64,000 nt of DNA, from contig JAQGDQ010000793.1 in the NCBI GenBank assembly GCA_030141605.1, positions 1 to 64,000 of the forward strand, in the 5' to 3' direction. Made by a program: the position numbers and the translations under genes. Positions 1 to 9,395 of this stretch are shown piece after piece (within the stretch, counting starts at the first letter, position 1; each line of letters starts with the position of its first letter). The DNA is from Tubiluchus corallicola (taxonomy: Eukaryota; Priapulida; Priapulimorpha; Priapulimorphida; Tubiluchidae). Under the pieces are notes generated by a model. The model was not told the DNA's origin. It ran no database searches and saw only the letters and a list, made by a program, of their open reading frames with translations.

Positions 1-863
1 CTTGTGAGTTAGAAGAGTAAACATCGTACAGCAAACAAGAGCAGTGTAAGTGAGCAGACGATTCAGAACTGTTTTAGTCACGCACAACAACAGATTTTCT
101 ACGTTTTTATAATTATGAGAACTTTGTCGGCCAACTTACAAGGAATTTTTGTCATTTTTGCAAATAAACAGACTTAGAAAAGTATACTTTTTAATTTATT
201 GCTAATTAACTTATTTAAATTAACATTTTAAGATATTTTTTTCTAATTTTTAACTATAGAAAGGAATTTAAGCATTACTTCGTTTCTAAAATTCGTTAAA
301 AACCATTGCAGTGCACAGTAAGCTGATGACTCATACTTCTATACCTGTAGTACTACACCCATCGGTTAATAGGGTCAGTTGGTTAATCGTGTCAAAACAC
401 TTGGGTCCCAAAGTGAGTCTATTAAGCGGCGCCTGCTGTATAATAAAATAATAGATTTAAAACTTAATTAAGGCGGTCGACCCCAACTATTGACGACGTC
501 ACAAACTAACATAACTTTCAAGGGCGAAAACATTCCACGAGCGCGTTGCACGTATGGGTGAAAACGAAAATTGAAAATTGAGTGTGTTGTATTAAAACTA
601 GGCAAGTTTTAAGGTAAAAATTCAAATTTCAAATTTACCGCTGCGCTCAAGCATGGGATGTCGAACATGTACAGTTCGTCACAAACTAACACATCTGAAC
701 TGAGAGGTACAACACCTGTTTTTTGTGCAACGTGTTTCCGAAATGCAGGCGCTAGTGTCCGTCTATCTAGCGAATTACGAAATGCGTGTAATAGCGACGA
801 ATTAGTGGCGCGAACGTGAAATTATGTTTGTGTGGTAATAAATTCTTTACGTAAGTCATTTTT
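1..863 (+). repeat. Left arm of ~865-bp inverted repeat
   Basis: This arm is the reverse complement of 2544-3408, with only scattered mismatches and small indels. The outer end (CTTGTGAGTTAGAAGAG) coincides with the first base of the window, so the arm may extend further left. The inner part (about 440-830) belongs to a dispersed family that also appears near 1190-1740, 18140-18455 and 35660-36480. The two arms enclose a 1.7-kb segment containing a MARF1 coding exon. Confidence 0.93.
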
Positions 864-1189
864 GAACAAAAAAATAGCATTGGCGTTCTTGGCATTGGCA
901 GCATGCTTACCAATATTTATGATGGCAGCATGTTTGGATGCATTACAAAATTAGGAGGACCTGGATCTGGCATATTTCTGTTTCTATCCTGTAAATATCA
1001 TTACAATTATAATGGTGATTAAATGTAAATGTAGTAGACGGAGTATTTAATGTAGTAGACGAGGTATTTAATGTAGTAGATGGAGCATTTTAATGTTCAG
1101 TTTATCAATTACAAATTTATTTTGAGTTATTTTTATACTGTAATGATATATAATCCCATGTAGCGTCGAGGTTATTAGTGTCGTATTTA

Positions 1190-1740
1190 AAACTCGGCAA
1201 ATTTTAAGATAAAAATTGAAAGTTTAAATTTACCACTCAGGCATGAGTCCTTGGACACATGTACTGCATAACACACGAACAAGTCTAAATTGAGAAGTGC
1301 AGCACCTGTTTTCCATGCAAAGCGTTTCCGAAATACAGGTGCCAATGACCATCTTACGTATGTTTTCTTTCAGTATTTTAAAGAGTAGATTGTTTTGACT
1401 TACAGTTTAAGATTGGGTCCGGTTTTACTTTATGTACAAACTATTTTTGTTAATAATTAACGAATTATCTATCAATTTTTTTAATAAAAATAATACATCG
1501 AACTCATTCAATCATTATAATACGTACTTAGAGAAATTGTGAATTCTATTTTTTACCTGGATTACATTACCTTTCACCCCCCCCCCCCCCTTGAGAAAAT
1601 GGTTTACTCTCTACGAAATCATTAAGAGAAGCCCACTTGCCGAGATGCTAGATGAATGGCGAAATGCATGTAACAGTGAAGAACTAGCCAGGCGAAATTA
1701 CTTTTGTGTGGTAATAATTCTTTCATGTTAAGTCAATATT
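1190..1740 (-). repeat. Degenerate copy of the inverted-repeat-arm family
   Basis: Parts of this stretch (AAACTCGGCAAATTTTAAG; the run before GATTGGGTCCGGTTTTAC; and the ATGGCGAAATGCATG part) resemble the arms at 1-863 and 2544-3408 and the copy in BPTF intron 14. It is more diverged than the arms are from each other. No coding capacity is seen. Confidence 0.55.
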
Positions 1741-1764
1741 TACCCACATTGTCACAATGTCATT

Positions 1765-1990
1765 GTTGTTTGTTTGCCACTGGTGTGCATTGTTTAATAC
1801 AGCATGTCCTTTCATAATAAAGTAAGAACATTGTTGTTTGTTTACTGCCCAGTGTGCATTGTTTAATACACATACAGCATGTCCTTTCATAATAAAGTAA
1901 GAACATTGTTGTTTGTTTGCTGCCCAGTGTGCATTGTTTAATACACATACAGCATGTCCTTTCATAATAAAGTAAGAACATTGTTGTTTC
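1765..1990 (+). repeat. 75-bp tandem repeat, about 3 copies
   Basis: The unit contains CATGTCCTTTCATAATAAAG and recurs near 1803, 1878 and 1953 (period 75). It runs to within a few bases of the splice acceptor of the exon at 1993. It has a loose resemblance to the repeat at 5140-5560 (shared ATGAAAGGACA). Confidence 0.85.
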
Positions 1991-1992
1991 AG

Positions 1993-2177
1993 GCGATGTT
2001 AACTTCGCTGCGGAGCTAGCCGACTTGAGGAACAGGCACAATTTCCACGTGGTGTGTCTCCACAGTTCACACGCCTCCAACGCGCTTCTGGCTCACGCGA
2101 ACGAGACGTACTTCTTCGACGATTTCGTCGCAGAAACCGAGAGCATCAGTAACGATAAGGTGCAGTCACCGCTGAAG
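1993..2177 (+). CDS. MARF1: MARF1 NYN-domain exon, inverted relative to its gene
   Basis: The exon is bounded by a good acceptor (TTGTTGTTTCAG) and donor (AAG/GTATCG). It begins with 2 nt that complete a split codon, followed by 61 codons starting DVNFAAELADLRNRHNFHV. This is the third conserved block of the MARF1 NYN RNase domain (family knowledge). The upstream exon of the same gene, 3850-3967 on the minus strand, ends LIS plus one base (G). Joining G with GC gives LISGDVNF, the expected family sequence, in perfect phase. The exon is nevertheless on the plus strand, inside the segment bounded by the 865-bp inverted repeats. As oriented here it cannot be spliced to the rest of the gene in cis. 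It is 185 nt long, so skipping it would shift the frame. It is either a flipped genomic segment, a mobile-element-captured duplicate, or an assembly inversion. Confidence 0.88.
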
Positions 2178-2282
2178 GTATCGAATGCCTGCTATTGTTG
2201 AAGGGCTTTGCAATAAAACATTGGCAGTTTCTTGTGCAATGCAGATTTGACTGTTTTCTTGTTGAGGGAGACCACATTTACA

Positions 2283-2494
<212 letters not shown>

Positions 2495-2543
2495 CCAAAA
2501 CAATCTACTCATTAAGATATTGAAATGAAACATTCTTTTTTTT

Positions 2544-3408
2544 AAAAATGACTTACGTGAAAGAATTTATTACCACACAAACATAATTTCACGTTCGCGC
2601 CACTAATTCACCGCTATTACATGCATTTCGTAATTCGCTAGATAGACGGACACTAGCGCCTGCATTTCGGAAACATGTTGCACAAAAAACAGGTGTTGTA
2701 CCTCTCAGTTCAGATGTGTTAGTTTGTGACGAACTGTACATGTTCGACATCTCGTGCTTGAGCGCAGCGGTAAATTTGAAATTTGAATTTTTACCTTAAA
2801 ACTTGCCTAGTTTTAATACAACACACTCAATTTTCAATTTTCGTTTTCACCCATACGTGCAACGCGCTCGTGGAATGTTTTCGCCCTTGAAAGTTATGTT
2901 AGTTTGTGACGTCGTCAATAGTTGGGGTCGACCGCCTTAATTAAGTTTTAAATCTATTATTTTATTATACAGCAGGCGCCGCTTAATAGACTCACTTTGG
3001 GACCCAAGTGTTTTGACACGATTAACCAACTGACCCTATTAACCGATGGGTGTAGTACTACAGGTATAGAAGTATGAGTCATCAGCTTACTGTGCACTGC
3101 AATGGTTTTTAACGAATTTTAGAAACGAAGTAATGCTTAAATTCCTTTCTATAGTTAAAAATTAGAAAAAAATATCTTAAAATGTTAATTTAAATAAGTT
3201 AATTAGCAATAAATTAAAAAGTATACTTTTCTAAGTCTGTTTATTTGCAAAAATGACAAAAATTCCTTGTAAGTTGGCCGACAAAGTTCTCATAATTATA
3301 AAAACGTAGAAAATCTGTTGTTGTGCGTGACTAAAACAGTTCTGAATCGTCTGCTCACTTACACTGCTCTTGTTTGCTGTAAGATGTTTACTCTTCTAAC
3401 TCACAAGA
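2544..3408 (-). repeat. Right arm of ~865-bp inverted repeat
   Basis: Reverse complement of 1-863. It ends CTTCTAACTCACAAG. Near-identity between the arms implies recent duplication or ongoing homogenisation, which is the substrate for inversion of the segment between them. The internal part carries the dispersed motif GTTAGTTTGTGACGTCGTCA that is also seen near 18250 and 36320. Confidence 0.93.
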
Positions 3409-3659
3409 GTCACAAATGTTTTTATCATTTCATATCAAATTTGCTCTGTCTCCCACTTAAAGTCTAAATGCTATTTTTAGTTTTAATCAAGATTGACCTT
3501 ATTTTGTAGCCCGCTAATTAAAGTACATGTATTTTCTTTACTCTGGATTACTTAACTACACAGCAAATGTCATAATTTTAAAATTATTAATGTTTCCTAA
3601 ATTAAACTGGCAACATTAATACCCACCAGTGTCTAAAAATCTTTTTATCTATATTCGGT

Positions 3660-3705
3660 AAAGGATAGCAGACTAGGTGACTTTACAGTCTTTTCGCTAT
3701 CCTTT
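3660..3705 (+). other. Non-LTR retrotransposon 3'-end hairpin, copy A
   Basis: Outer stem AAAGGATAGC (3660-3669) pairs with GCTATCCTTT (3696-3705). An inner stem GACT/AGTC sits around a TTAC loop. A pentanucleotide-type tail (ATTGA)n follows at about 3810-3830. The same two-stem architecture with different but complementary bases occurs at 9106-9147 and, on the other strand, at 30751-30795. Interpreted as the 3' end of a truncated retrotransposon in a MARF1 intron. Confidence 0.6.
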
Positions 3706-3849
3706 CTCTAGCTCTAGACCTATCTATACATTTTAACCATTCTTCAAAACTTATTAGCGATTCTTTTATTAATCATGTTTTATTGTAGTATTATAAAGAG
3801 ATAAAAAAATTAAAATTGAATTGAATTGAATTACTTTTTAAGGTCTTAC

Positions 3850-3967
3850 CAGATATAAGAATAATAGTTGCCGGAGCCGTGTACGTGTGCGCGAAACGTC
3901 TCAAGATTTGCCTCAGTTTATCGTCGGCAGCGTTCTTACATATGGCGTTCACATGTACAACCGTTAC
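3850..3967 (-). CDS. MARF1: MARF1 exon: second NYN block
   Basis: Acceptor TTGAATACAG, donor CTG/GTAAGA. It encodes 39 codons plus one base ([27 protein letters not shown]). It starts in phase 0 after the 27-nt micro-exon and ends in phase 1, which fits exactly the 2-nt start of the inverted exon at 1993-2177. Confidence 0.92.
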
Positions 3968-6900
3968 CTGTATTCAAAAATGGTAACACTTATGTAAATA
4001 GAAAAGAAAATTATTAATTATATAAAATGTGCTCACCAATTGGTAAAGTGTCGCTGACTCACCCTCCAGGGTGCACCACTCACTAAGAAATAACGTATTT
4101 TTAATCTTACTGACAAGATACAGTAATTTAAAATTTTACTTAATTAGTAACACGTGCGCTACGAATGCTCTGATTATTTTTTCAAACTGTACTCAATGTT
4201 ATCAAAACTTGTTTCAAAAAACGACCTGCGATTAAAATGGCTGCGTCTGACGGTCATCGCGGGAGTTTAAATCCACACGTTTTATACAGCGTTACTGCCA
4301 ATGCAAGCCGTGTATACAATAAGACAACATGTTCAAAGTTCCTACTCACCTGCCCGTCAATAAGATCTTGTATTACCTGCAAAAGTATAACGTTCATTGT
4401 TATAACCAGGTGTATACAACGCGTGTGTATGTAGACAATGGAAGGTTCTCTGTTATTAAGCAACTTCTGCTGCCAACCCCTTCTATACAAAGCTAGTACA
4501 TTAGTAGTAATCTTGTCAGTGCAATGCGTTATTAATAATTAAAATTATGCTTGTTTATTTCGTTTTACACAGCATTAACAGAATGGCTACACTGTTTCTC
4601 GACACTAGGCGAAGGAGCTGCACGAGCAGCCAACGGCTAGAGGACGGAGGAGGTCAAGTGGCCCAACGGTCATGTGTAGAGGAGTAAACCTTCCAAATCA
4701 GGAGTGGAGCCCCGAAGGCGGACCAGTGCAGCATGCTCACTGACTCCGGCAGCTCCTGCAGCCAACCTGGTGCCAAACGTATCGCTCCGCTTTCCTTTGG
4801 ACTATACCAGGGAGGAAGAGAGGGGGTTCCTGTTGTATGGGCAACTCAGGATCTCCATACACCTTGCCCAGGCGTGCGCCCTGGAGAAGTTCAAGGATCA
4901 CATGTGCATGTAGACAATGAAAGTTTCTCTGTTATTAAGCAGCTTCCATTTCAATTGCTTTTAAGGTAAAAATCCGTTGCCAACCCCTTCTATACAAAGC
5001 TAGTACATTAGTAGCAATCTTGTCCGTGCCATGCGTTATTAATAATTAAAGCAGATAGCAGTGACAGAACACAGACATCCAAAACTTTGTATTCCCAATA
5101 AAATTAGCATGGGATATCACTCTTTCATTTAGCGGCGATTTTAAGAGATAGAACAAGTCACTTGACATGCTGAGTTTATCTTACACTTTTAACTATTTGT
5201 GGTGTGTTAAATGAAAGGACAAGTCATTTAGCATGTTGAGTTTATTTTACAGTTATTATTTAAACTGTTTGTGGTGTGTTAAATGAAAGGACATTCAAGT
5301 CACTTAGCATGTTGAGTTTATCTCACAGTTATCATTTAAACTGTTTGTGGTGTGTTAAATGAAAGGACAAGTCACTTAGCATGTTGAGTTTATTTTACAG
5401 TTAGCATTTAAACTGTTTGTGGTGTGTTAAATGAAAGGACATTCAAGTCACTTAGCATGTTGAGTTTATTTCACAGTTATCATTTAAACTGTTTGTGGTG
5501 TGTTAAATGAAAGGACAAGTCATTTAGCATGTTTAGTTTATTTTACAGTAAACACTTAAAACTTAAGAAATACAACGAAGAGATTTGCAAAAAACTGTCT
5601 ACCAATCACAAAGCTAATTTATACTGCAGCCGTACAGAAATTTTCAGTTGTACCGCCAGTCACTTACGACATAATTAATAATACGCAAAATTACGACATA
5701 ACTGGTGGACTTCGTGACTTTTCGTAAGCGCGCCCTGCTTAAACTAATTCAGAAAGTGCTTTCCCACCTACCTCCTTTCGTTCCTTATTAATATCGCACA
5801 CGCAGACGAACTCCGCCTCATAATGTCCGGCGAAGAATCTCTGTCGGACGTACTGAGATATGAGTAGGGCCGACTTGTCGCCGGGAACGCGGCAGTTCTC
5901 AATGTCCCAGAAAACGCCGATGGGCGGCAACTTGGGCTTCGGAACAACGAATTTCTGAGGAGAGTTCTGACAACTGCAGCCGGTTCCTGAAAATGTATAT
6001 TAGTATTTCTTATTGCTATTGTAGATATAAATCTAGTACTATATAAAAACAAATAAGTGGTGTACATTATAAAACTATACACACAAGATAAAAAACTGCA
6101 CAAGAGGAGTAGAGGTTATTTTAAATAATAGACAAAGTGGTACTAAAGAATTCCAATATTGAAATTTGTTTTTGATATAAGCACGTGGTGCCTCCTTGTG
6201 GTTGTTTTTTACAAATTTAGGCTGTTGATAGACAGGTGAGCTAGGACAGGAAACAGGCCATTGGTCTTATTTTGCAGACAGGATAGGAAAGAAGTCATTC
6301 TTGTTCAGTACGTCGTGTCGTTTTATCACAAAATTTTGTCAGTCGAGTTCTCTTTAGCAGGTTAGTAAGATGCGACAAAGATGTAAGTTTCATTTCTTCA
6401 TATTTCAGAATATTATTATACATTTTCATTATAGCAGTTAATTATCCTGTTGACGTTGGATTAGCAGAAAATATTTTATTTGCTTCAGATAAAACGAAGT
6501 CGAGTCACTCATAATATGTCAGTCAGTCAGTCAGTCAGTCAAATATGTCAAGATGTGATAGTGATTTTGGAATGAGATGATGATTGCCCATCTTGGACAA
6601 TAAAAAAATCATAAATTACATCTAAAAGACTGTTGCATTTGTATTTCGCGCATGTTGCGCACAAAACTACAATGCAAAAGTATATAAAAACTGTCTGCAA
6701 TTGACTCAAATAACTCCGCACAATTGATTCTATATTTTTATACATAGAGATATACACGTGGTTACACTGATGTACGGGATGTAAACAAAGTGACGGCCTG
6801 CCAACTAGCGGTCAGCTTGTGAAATAATGTACTGGGTCCGTAAAAATTTTCTCAACGAATTTACGTGATTTACAAAAATGGCACTACTGGTCTTCCAAAA

Positions 6901-9395
6901 ACTCGGAATTCTGCGTATCCGCGGAAAATTCTCATCCCTGGTAACGATACACCTAAGTCACGATACGATACGATACATGTCGCGATACTAACCTCACGAT
7001 ACAATGCGTATCATGATACACATTGAGTTAACACTTGCAGGCTTTAATAAAAAAAAACTAGATCAAGCTGTTGACACATTACATGTATACATTAGATTAA
7101 TCAAACAATTTTAAAATTGCAGAGTGCTAAAATAATTCAGCAAGCTGTTTGATTTCTGTTTAAGCTCTTGTATTGTATTGTAAGCCACCAGAAATGCAAA
7201 ACTTTTTGATTTAAAATACGCTGGTGCATTGATTAGTTCACATCTCCTGCAAGCCATTTCAGAAACTTGTAAGCATAAACTTAATTGACCTACTAATAGA
7301 AACGCATTGCGCTTTCAACGGCTTGGCTTTGTCTGGCTGCTGGCAGGCAGGTCTGCCCGTGTCAAGATTAAGCTGCTTATATATGCTGCACTCGCTGCAC
7401 TTATTCAATACAGCGCAGTTTGAATGATTTCGTATTGTGTTTTGTTTCTCTCGGAAGGCTCGTAGAGAAAACCAGAAAACGCTTCATCAAATTAAACTAG
7501 TTTATTAAACGAGAATTCTACAACACAAAAGTATGAAGGAACACGAAATGATTACGCTAAACGTGAGAATCTGGAAAACGTGTAAGTGCATCTGAAAATA
7601 CAAGTATACAAGAGAATGGGTAAGTGTACGTCTGTGAGAAATCTGCGTGCGTCTCTCTCAGCGGCCTGCTTCGCCTTATATAGGGTGCCAGGGAACATTC
7701 TAGACGTTTCCTTCTAGAACATTCTACAAGGTAAGACGATTATACAAACAGAACATTCTACAATGTTCTAGGTAATTCTAATAGATGCCAGCGATCTCCA
7801 CAACAATTTCACACTGATTTTATCAGCGGGCGGTCAAGCTTGTACTAAATATCAATAATTCACATTATCACGATGCTGATGCATTTTGACGATACGCGTA
7901 CCGTTACAAAAGCTATCACGATGCATCGATGTATCGTTACAGGCTTAATGGCAAGGCTGAATGATAGGATGGAGTTCTTCAATGAAAATTATCCTCCAAT
8001 CTAACACCGGCAGAGTGGTCCCATGCGCGTTCAAAGGCGCGTGCCTCCCCCACGTAAATACATGAACCAGAAGGTCAGACACATATCAGAGAAGCAGCCT
8101 TACTGGCAGCCAGGCACAAAATCCGATGCAGTAATTTGAACATGCTTCTTATACTGCAGGCAAAATGGACAATAATTTGGCGCAGAGACAATTGTGAGGT
8201 ATTTTCAATGAGTTGCTCAGTAGTTCATAAATTTGTCACTTAGCTATGCAATATCTGCTGTTACCTCTATCTGATGCCTTACCAGCTGTACCATCTGGAT
8301 CATAAATTTGTTATTTTTCAAATTCAAAAATTTTTCGATTAATGTATTGCAATTGTCAGGGCAATTTATCTTGCTTTTTTTACCTTTTTTCTTTCTTTTT
8401 GCTATTCACATGTATATTCATAGACTCTTTATAGATATATGTTATAACTTTCATGAAACAAACAGTTGATAACTATCACTTCTCTTAAAGTTACTGATAT
8501 AAATTTCATCTCACAATGTTTAGCCATGCATATCTGATAACCATGATTTGTTTTTTTGCTGTTGTTGTATTTTTGTTTTTTGTATTTATGGACACGTTTA
8601 CCGTATATACTCGCATATAAGCCGAATTTAGAACTATAAAATACAATACTGAAATCAGGGGGTCGACTTATATGCGCATGAAACAAAATGAACACAAGGA
8701 CAGACACTAATGCCAATTTTCCAGCCACACATTTTCATCGCTATCTGACTCTTTATTTGGTTGTGTGTCACCAGTGGTGTATTGGAGGGGGATCGTGGGG
8801 GATCGCCGTCCACCCACTTTTTTTTAGAAAAAATTCACATAGAAAAAATTTCTATGAACCAAAAATACCCAATTAACAAAATGTGACAAAAAGGGATCAA
8901 TTTTGTTGATTGGGTATGGAGTAAAATTAGACAAGTTGATTTTCGGCTTATATACGGGTTTTTGCAAAAACTGGCCATTTTAAAGCAATTTTAGGGGGTC
9001 GGCTTATATGCGATGTAGGCTTATAAGCGAGTATATACGGTATGTATTTTTTTAATAGTTGTGTTCTGCTGTCATTAGCGTCTTTTTGTTTACTGTCTTT
9101 CTGAGAAGGGTGGTAGACTCGATAACCTCTGGTTTTTCACCACCCTTTCTCCCATGTTTGTTTGTATTTTTGTATATGTTATTGTCAAATTATTGTAAAT
9201 TTATGGAGAAAATAAAAAATTACAATTATTACTAATTACTATTACTAACTTTTCCTTAAAATCATAGAGTTTTAAAAGCAAAATTTGAACTCACCCGAAC
9301 GATCAAAGTTTGAAACATTAAACATGTCGGTGGGAGAATCACTCCGGTCACTCCGCGTATAAACATCCACTGCTTGCGGTTGCATGCCAGTACAG
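3850..9395 (-). CDS. MARF1: MARF1-like NYN-domain endoribonuclease (partial gene)
   Basis: MARF1 (meiosis regulator and mRNA stability factor 1, formerly limkain-b1) is an RNA-binding and RNA-cleaving protein whose NYN/PIN-like domain carries catalytic acidic residues (family knowledge). Exons visible on this strand: 9295-9395 (tentative), 5772-5986, 4350-4376 and 3850-3967. Intron phases agree throughout. The protein reads [12 protein letters not shown], then [39 protein letters not shown] and ATIILIS, covering the first two acidic motifs (WDIEN, NAADDK). The next exon exists but is inverted (1993-2177). Everything downstream (LOTUS/OST-HTH repeats in relatives) lies left of the window. 5' exons upstream of 9395 were not found. 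Introns are repeat-rich. The gene is divergent from BPTF. Confidence 0.9.
4020..4335 (+). repeat. Dispersed repeat with CACCCTCCAGGGTG core, copy 1
   Basis: Shares a ~310-bp sequence with 29860-30130 and 47545-47830, from GTGCTCACCAATTGGTAAAG through the short palindrome CACCCTCCAGGGTGCACCAC to CAATAAGACAACATGT. It looks like a non-autonomous element of unknown class. Its right end lies within about 15 bp of the MARF1 micro-exon donor. Confidence 0.75.
4350..4376 (-). CDS. MARF1: MARF1 27-nt micro-exon
   Basis: Nine codons, VIQDLIDGQ, between acceptor CTTTTGCAG and donor GTGAGTAGG. It supplies exactly the segment that the family has between KEV/KEI and QVTV and that is otherwise missing. The phase is 0 on both sides, matching exon 5772-5986 (ends KERKE, phase 0) and exon 3850-3967 (starts phase 0). 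The length, sequence and phase fit makes chance unlikely. Confidence 0.88.
4434..5049 (+). repeat. ~120-bp direct repeats flanking a GC-rich insert
   Basis: 4434-4556 and 4910-5049 are direct repeats (GACAATGGAAGG/GACAATGAAAG..., CCAACCCCTTCTATACAAAG, ATGCGTTATTAATAATTAAA). The second copy has a ~25-bp insertion. Between them lies a GC-rich island (4590-4912) unlike the surrounding AT-rich intron. One frame (4704-4910) stays open, with [21 protein letters not shown] do not recognise it. It could be a retrocopied transcript fragment or a mobile-element piece. Confidence 0.5.
5140..5560 (+). repeat. ~70-75-bp tandem repeat, about 6 copies
   Basis: The unit carries AAATGAAAGGACAAGTCA, TTAGCATGTTGAGTTTAT and ACTGTTTGTGGTGTGTTAA. 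Copies alternate between forms with and without an extra ATTC. It is in the MARF1 intron just 3' of exon 5772-5986. Confidence 0.9.
5772..5986 (-). CDS. MARF1: MARF1 exon: first NYN block with WDIENC
   Basis: Acceptor ACATTTTCAG, donor GAG/GTAGGT. The exon is 215 nt: 2 nt plus 71 codons. It encodes [24 protein letters not shown] and [25 protein letters not shown] holds the first acidic residue of the NYN active site (family knowledge). The 2-nt start fits the phase-1 end of the candidate exon 9295-9395. Confidence 0.95.
6665..6940 (-). mobile_element. Truncated copy of the CAGGGATGAGAAT TIR family
   Basis: Ends ATTCTCATCCCTG at 6940 and matches, in reverse, the left half of the complete elements 40641-41179 and 58875-59390 (CCGCGGATACGC, GACCGCTAGTTGGCAGGCC region). 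The opposite terminus is absent. Confidence 0.75.
7437..7803 (-). mobile_element. Probable solo LTR of an LTR retrotransposon
   Basis: Read on the minus strand it begins TGTTGTGGAG and ends CAAAACACA. It has a TATA box (CTATATAAGG, near 7675-7685) and a downstream AATAAA (near 7499-7504), which is the U3-R-U5 order of an LTR promoter. Heat-shock-type repeats lie upstream of the TATA box. A clear target-site duplication was not found and no internal retroviral-type coding sequence is present. Confidence 0.55.
7692..7776 (-). promoter_or_regulatory. Cluster of heat-shock-element-like pentamers in LTR U3
   Basis: GAACATTCTAGA at 7693-7704, a perfect alternating triplet TTCTAGAACATTC at 7712-7724 (nTTCnnGAAnnTTCn), and GAACATTCTACAATGTTCTA at 7751-7770. 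They lie 10-100 bp upstream of the LTR TATA box on the minus strand, the expected place for HSF1 binding. Function is inferred only. Confidence 0.45.
8601..9040. mobile_element. TA-flanked TIR element, CCGTATATACTCGC ends
   Basis: Left end TA/CCGTATATACTCGCATATA, right end TATAAGCGAGTATATACGG/TA. Subterminal GGGGGTCGACTTATATGCG and GGGGGTCGGCTTATATGCG repeat the symmetry. At 440 bp with no coding capacity, it is a MITE of the Tc1/mariner type by TIR and TA duplication. Confidence 0.8.
9106..9147 (+). other. Non-LTR retrotransposon 3'-end hairpin, copy B
   Basis: Outer stem AAGGGTGGT (9106-9114) with ACCACCCTT (9139-9147). Inner stem AACC/GGTT. The linker AGACTCGAT and the TTTC before the 3' arm match copies A and C in position. 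A tail rich in ATTACT follows to about 9250, ending 45 bp before the MARF1 candidate exon donor. Confidence 0.6.
9295..9395 (-). CDS. MARF1: Candidate upstream MARF1 exon
   Basis: Donor CGG/GTGAGT is strong. The frame reads [19 protein letters not shown] then [15 protein letters not shown], ending phase 1, which matches the 2-nt start of exon 5772-5986. The acceptor is assigned to CCGAAG after a T-run, but the frame stays open further upstream, so the 5' limit is uncertain. This region is not conserved enough to confirm from memory. Confidence 0.55.

Larger units (their letters stand above)
6941..7944. mobile_element. TIR element with GTAACGATACA ends, carrying a solo LTR
   Basis: GGTAACGATACACCTAAG at the left and, reverse-complemented, CTGTAACGATACATCGATG at the right form imperfect terminal inverted repeats with CGATAC-rich subterminal DNA, a style common in hAT-like non-autonomous elements. 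The interior contains the LTR-like insert at 7437-7803. Target duplications were not resolved because the left end abuts another element. Confidence 0.45.
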
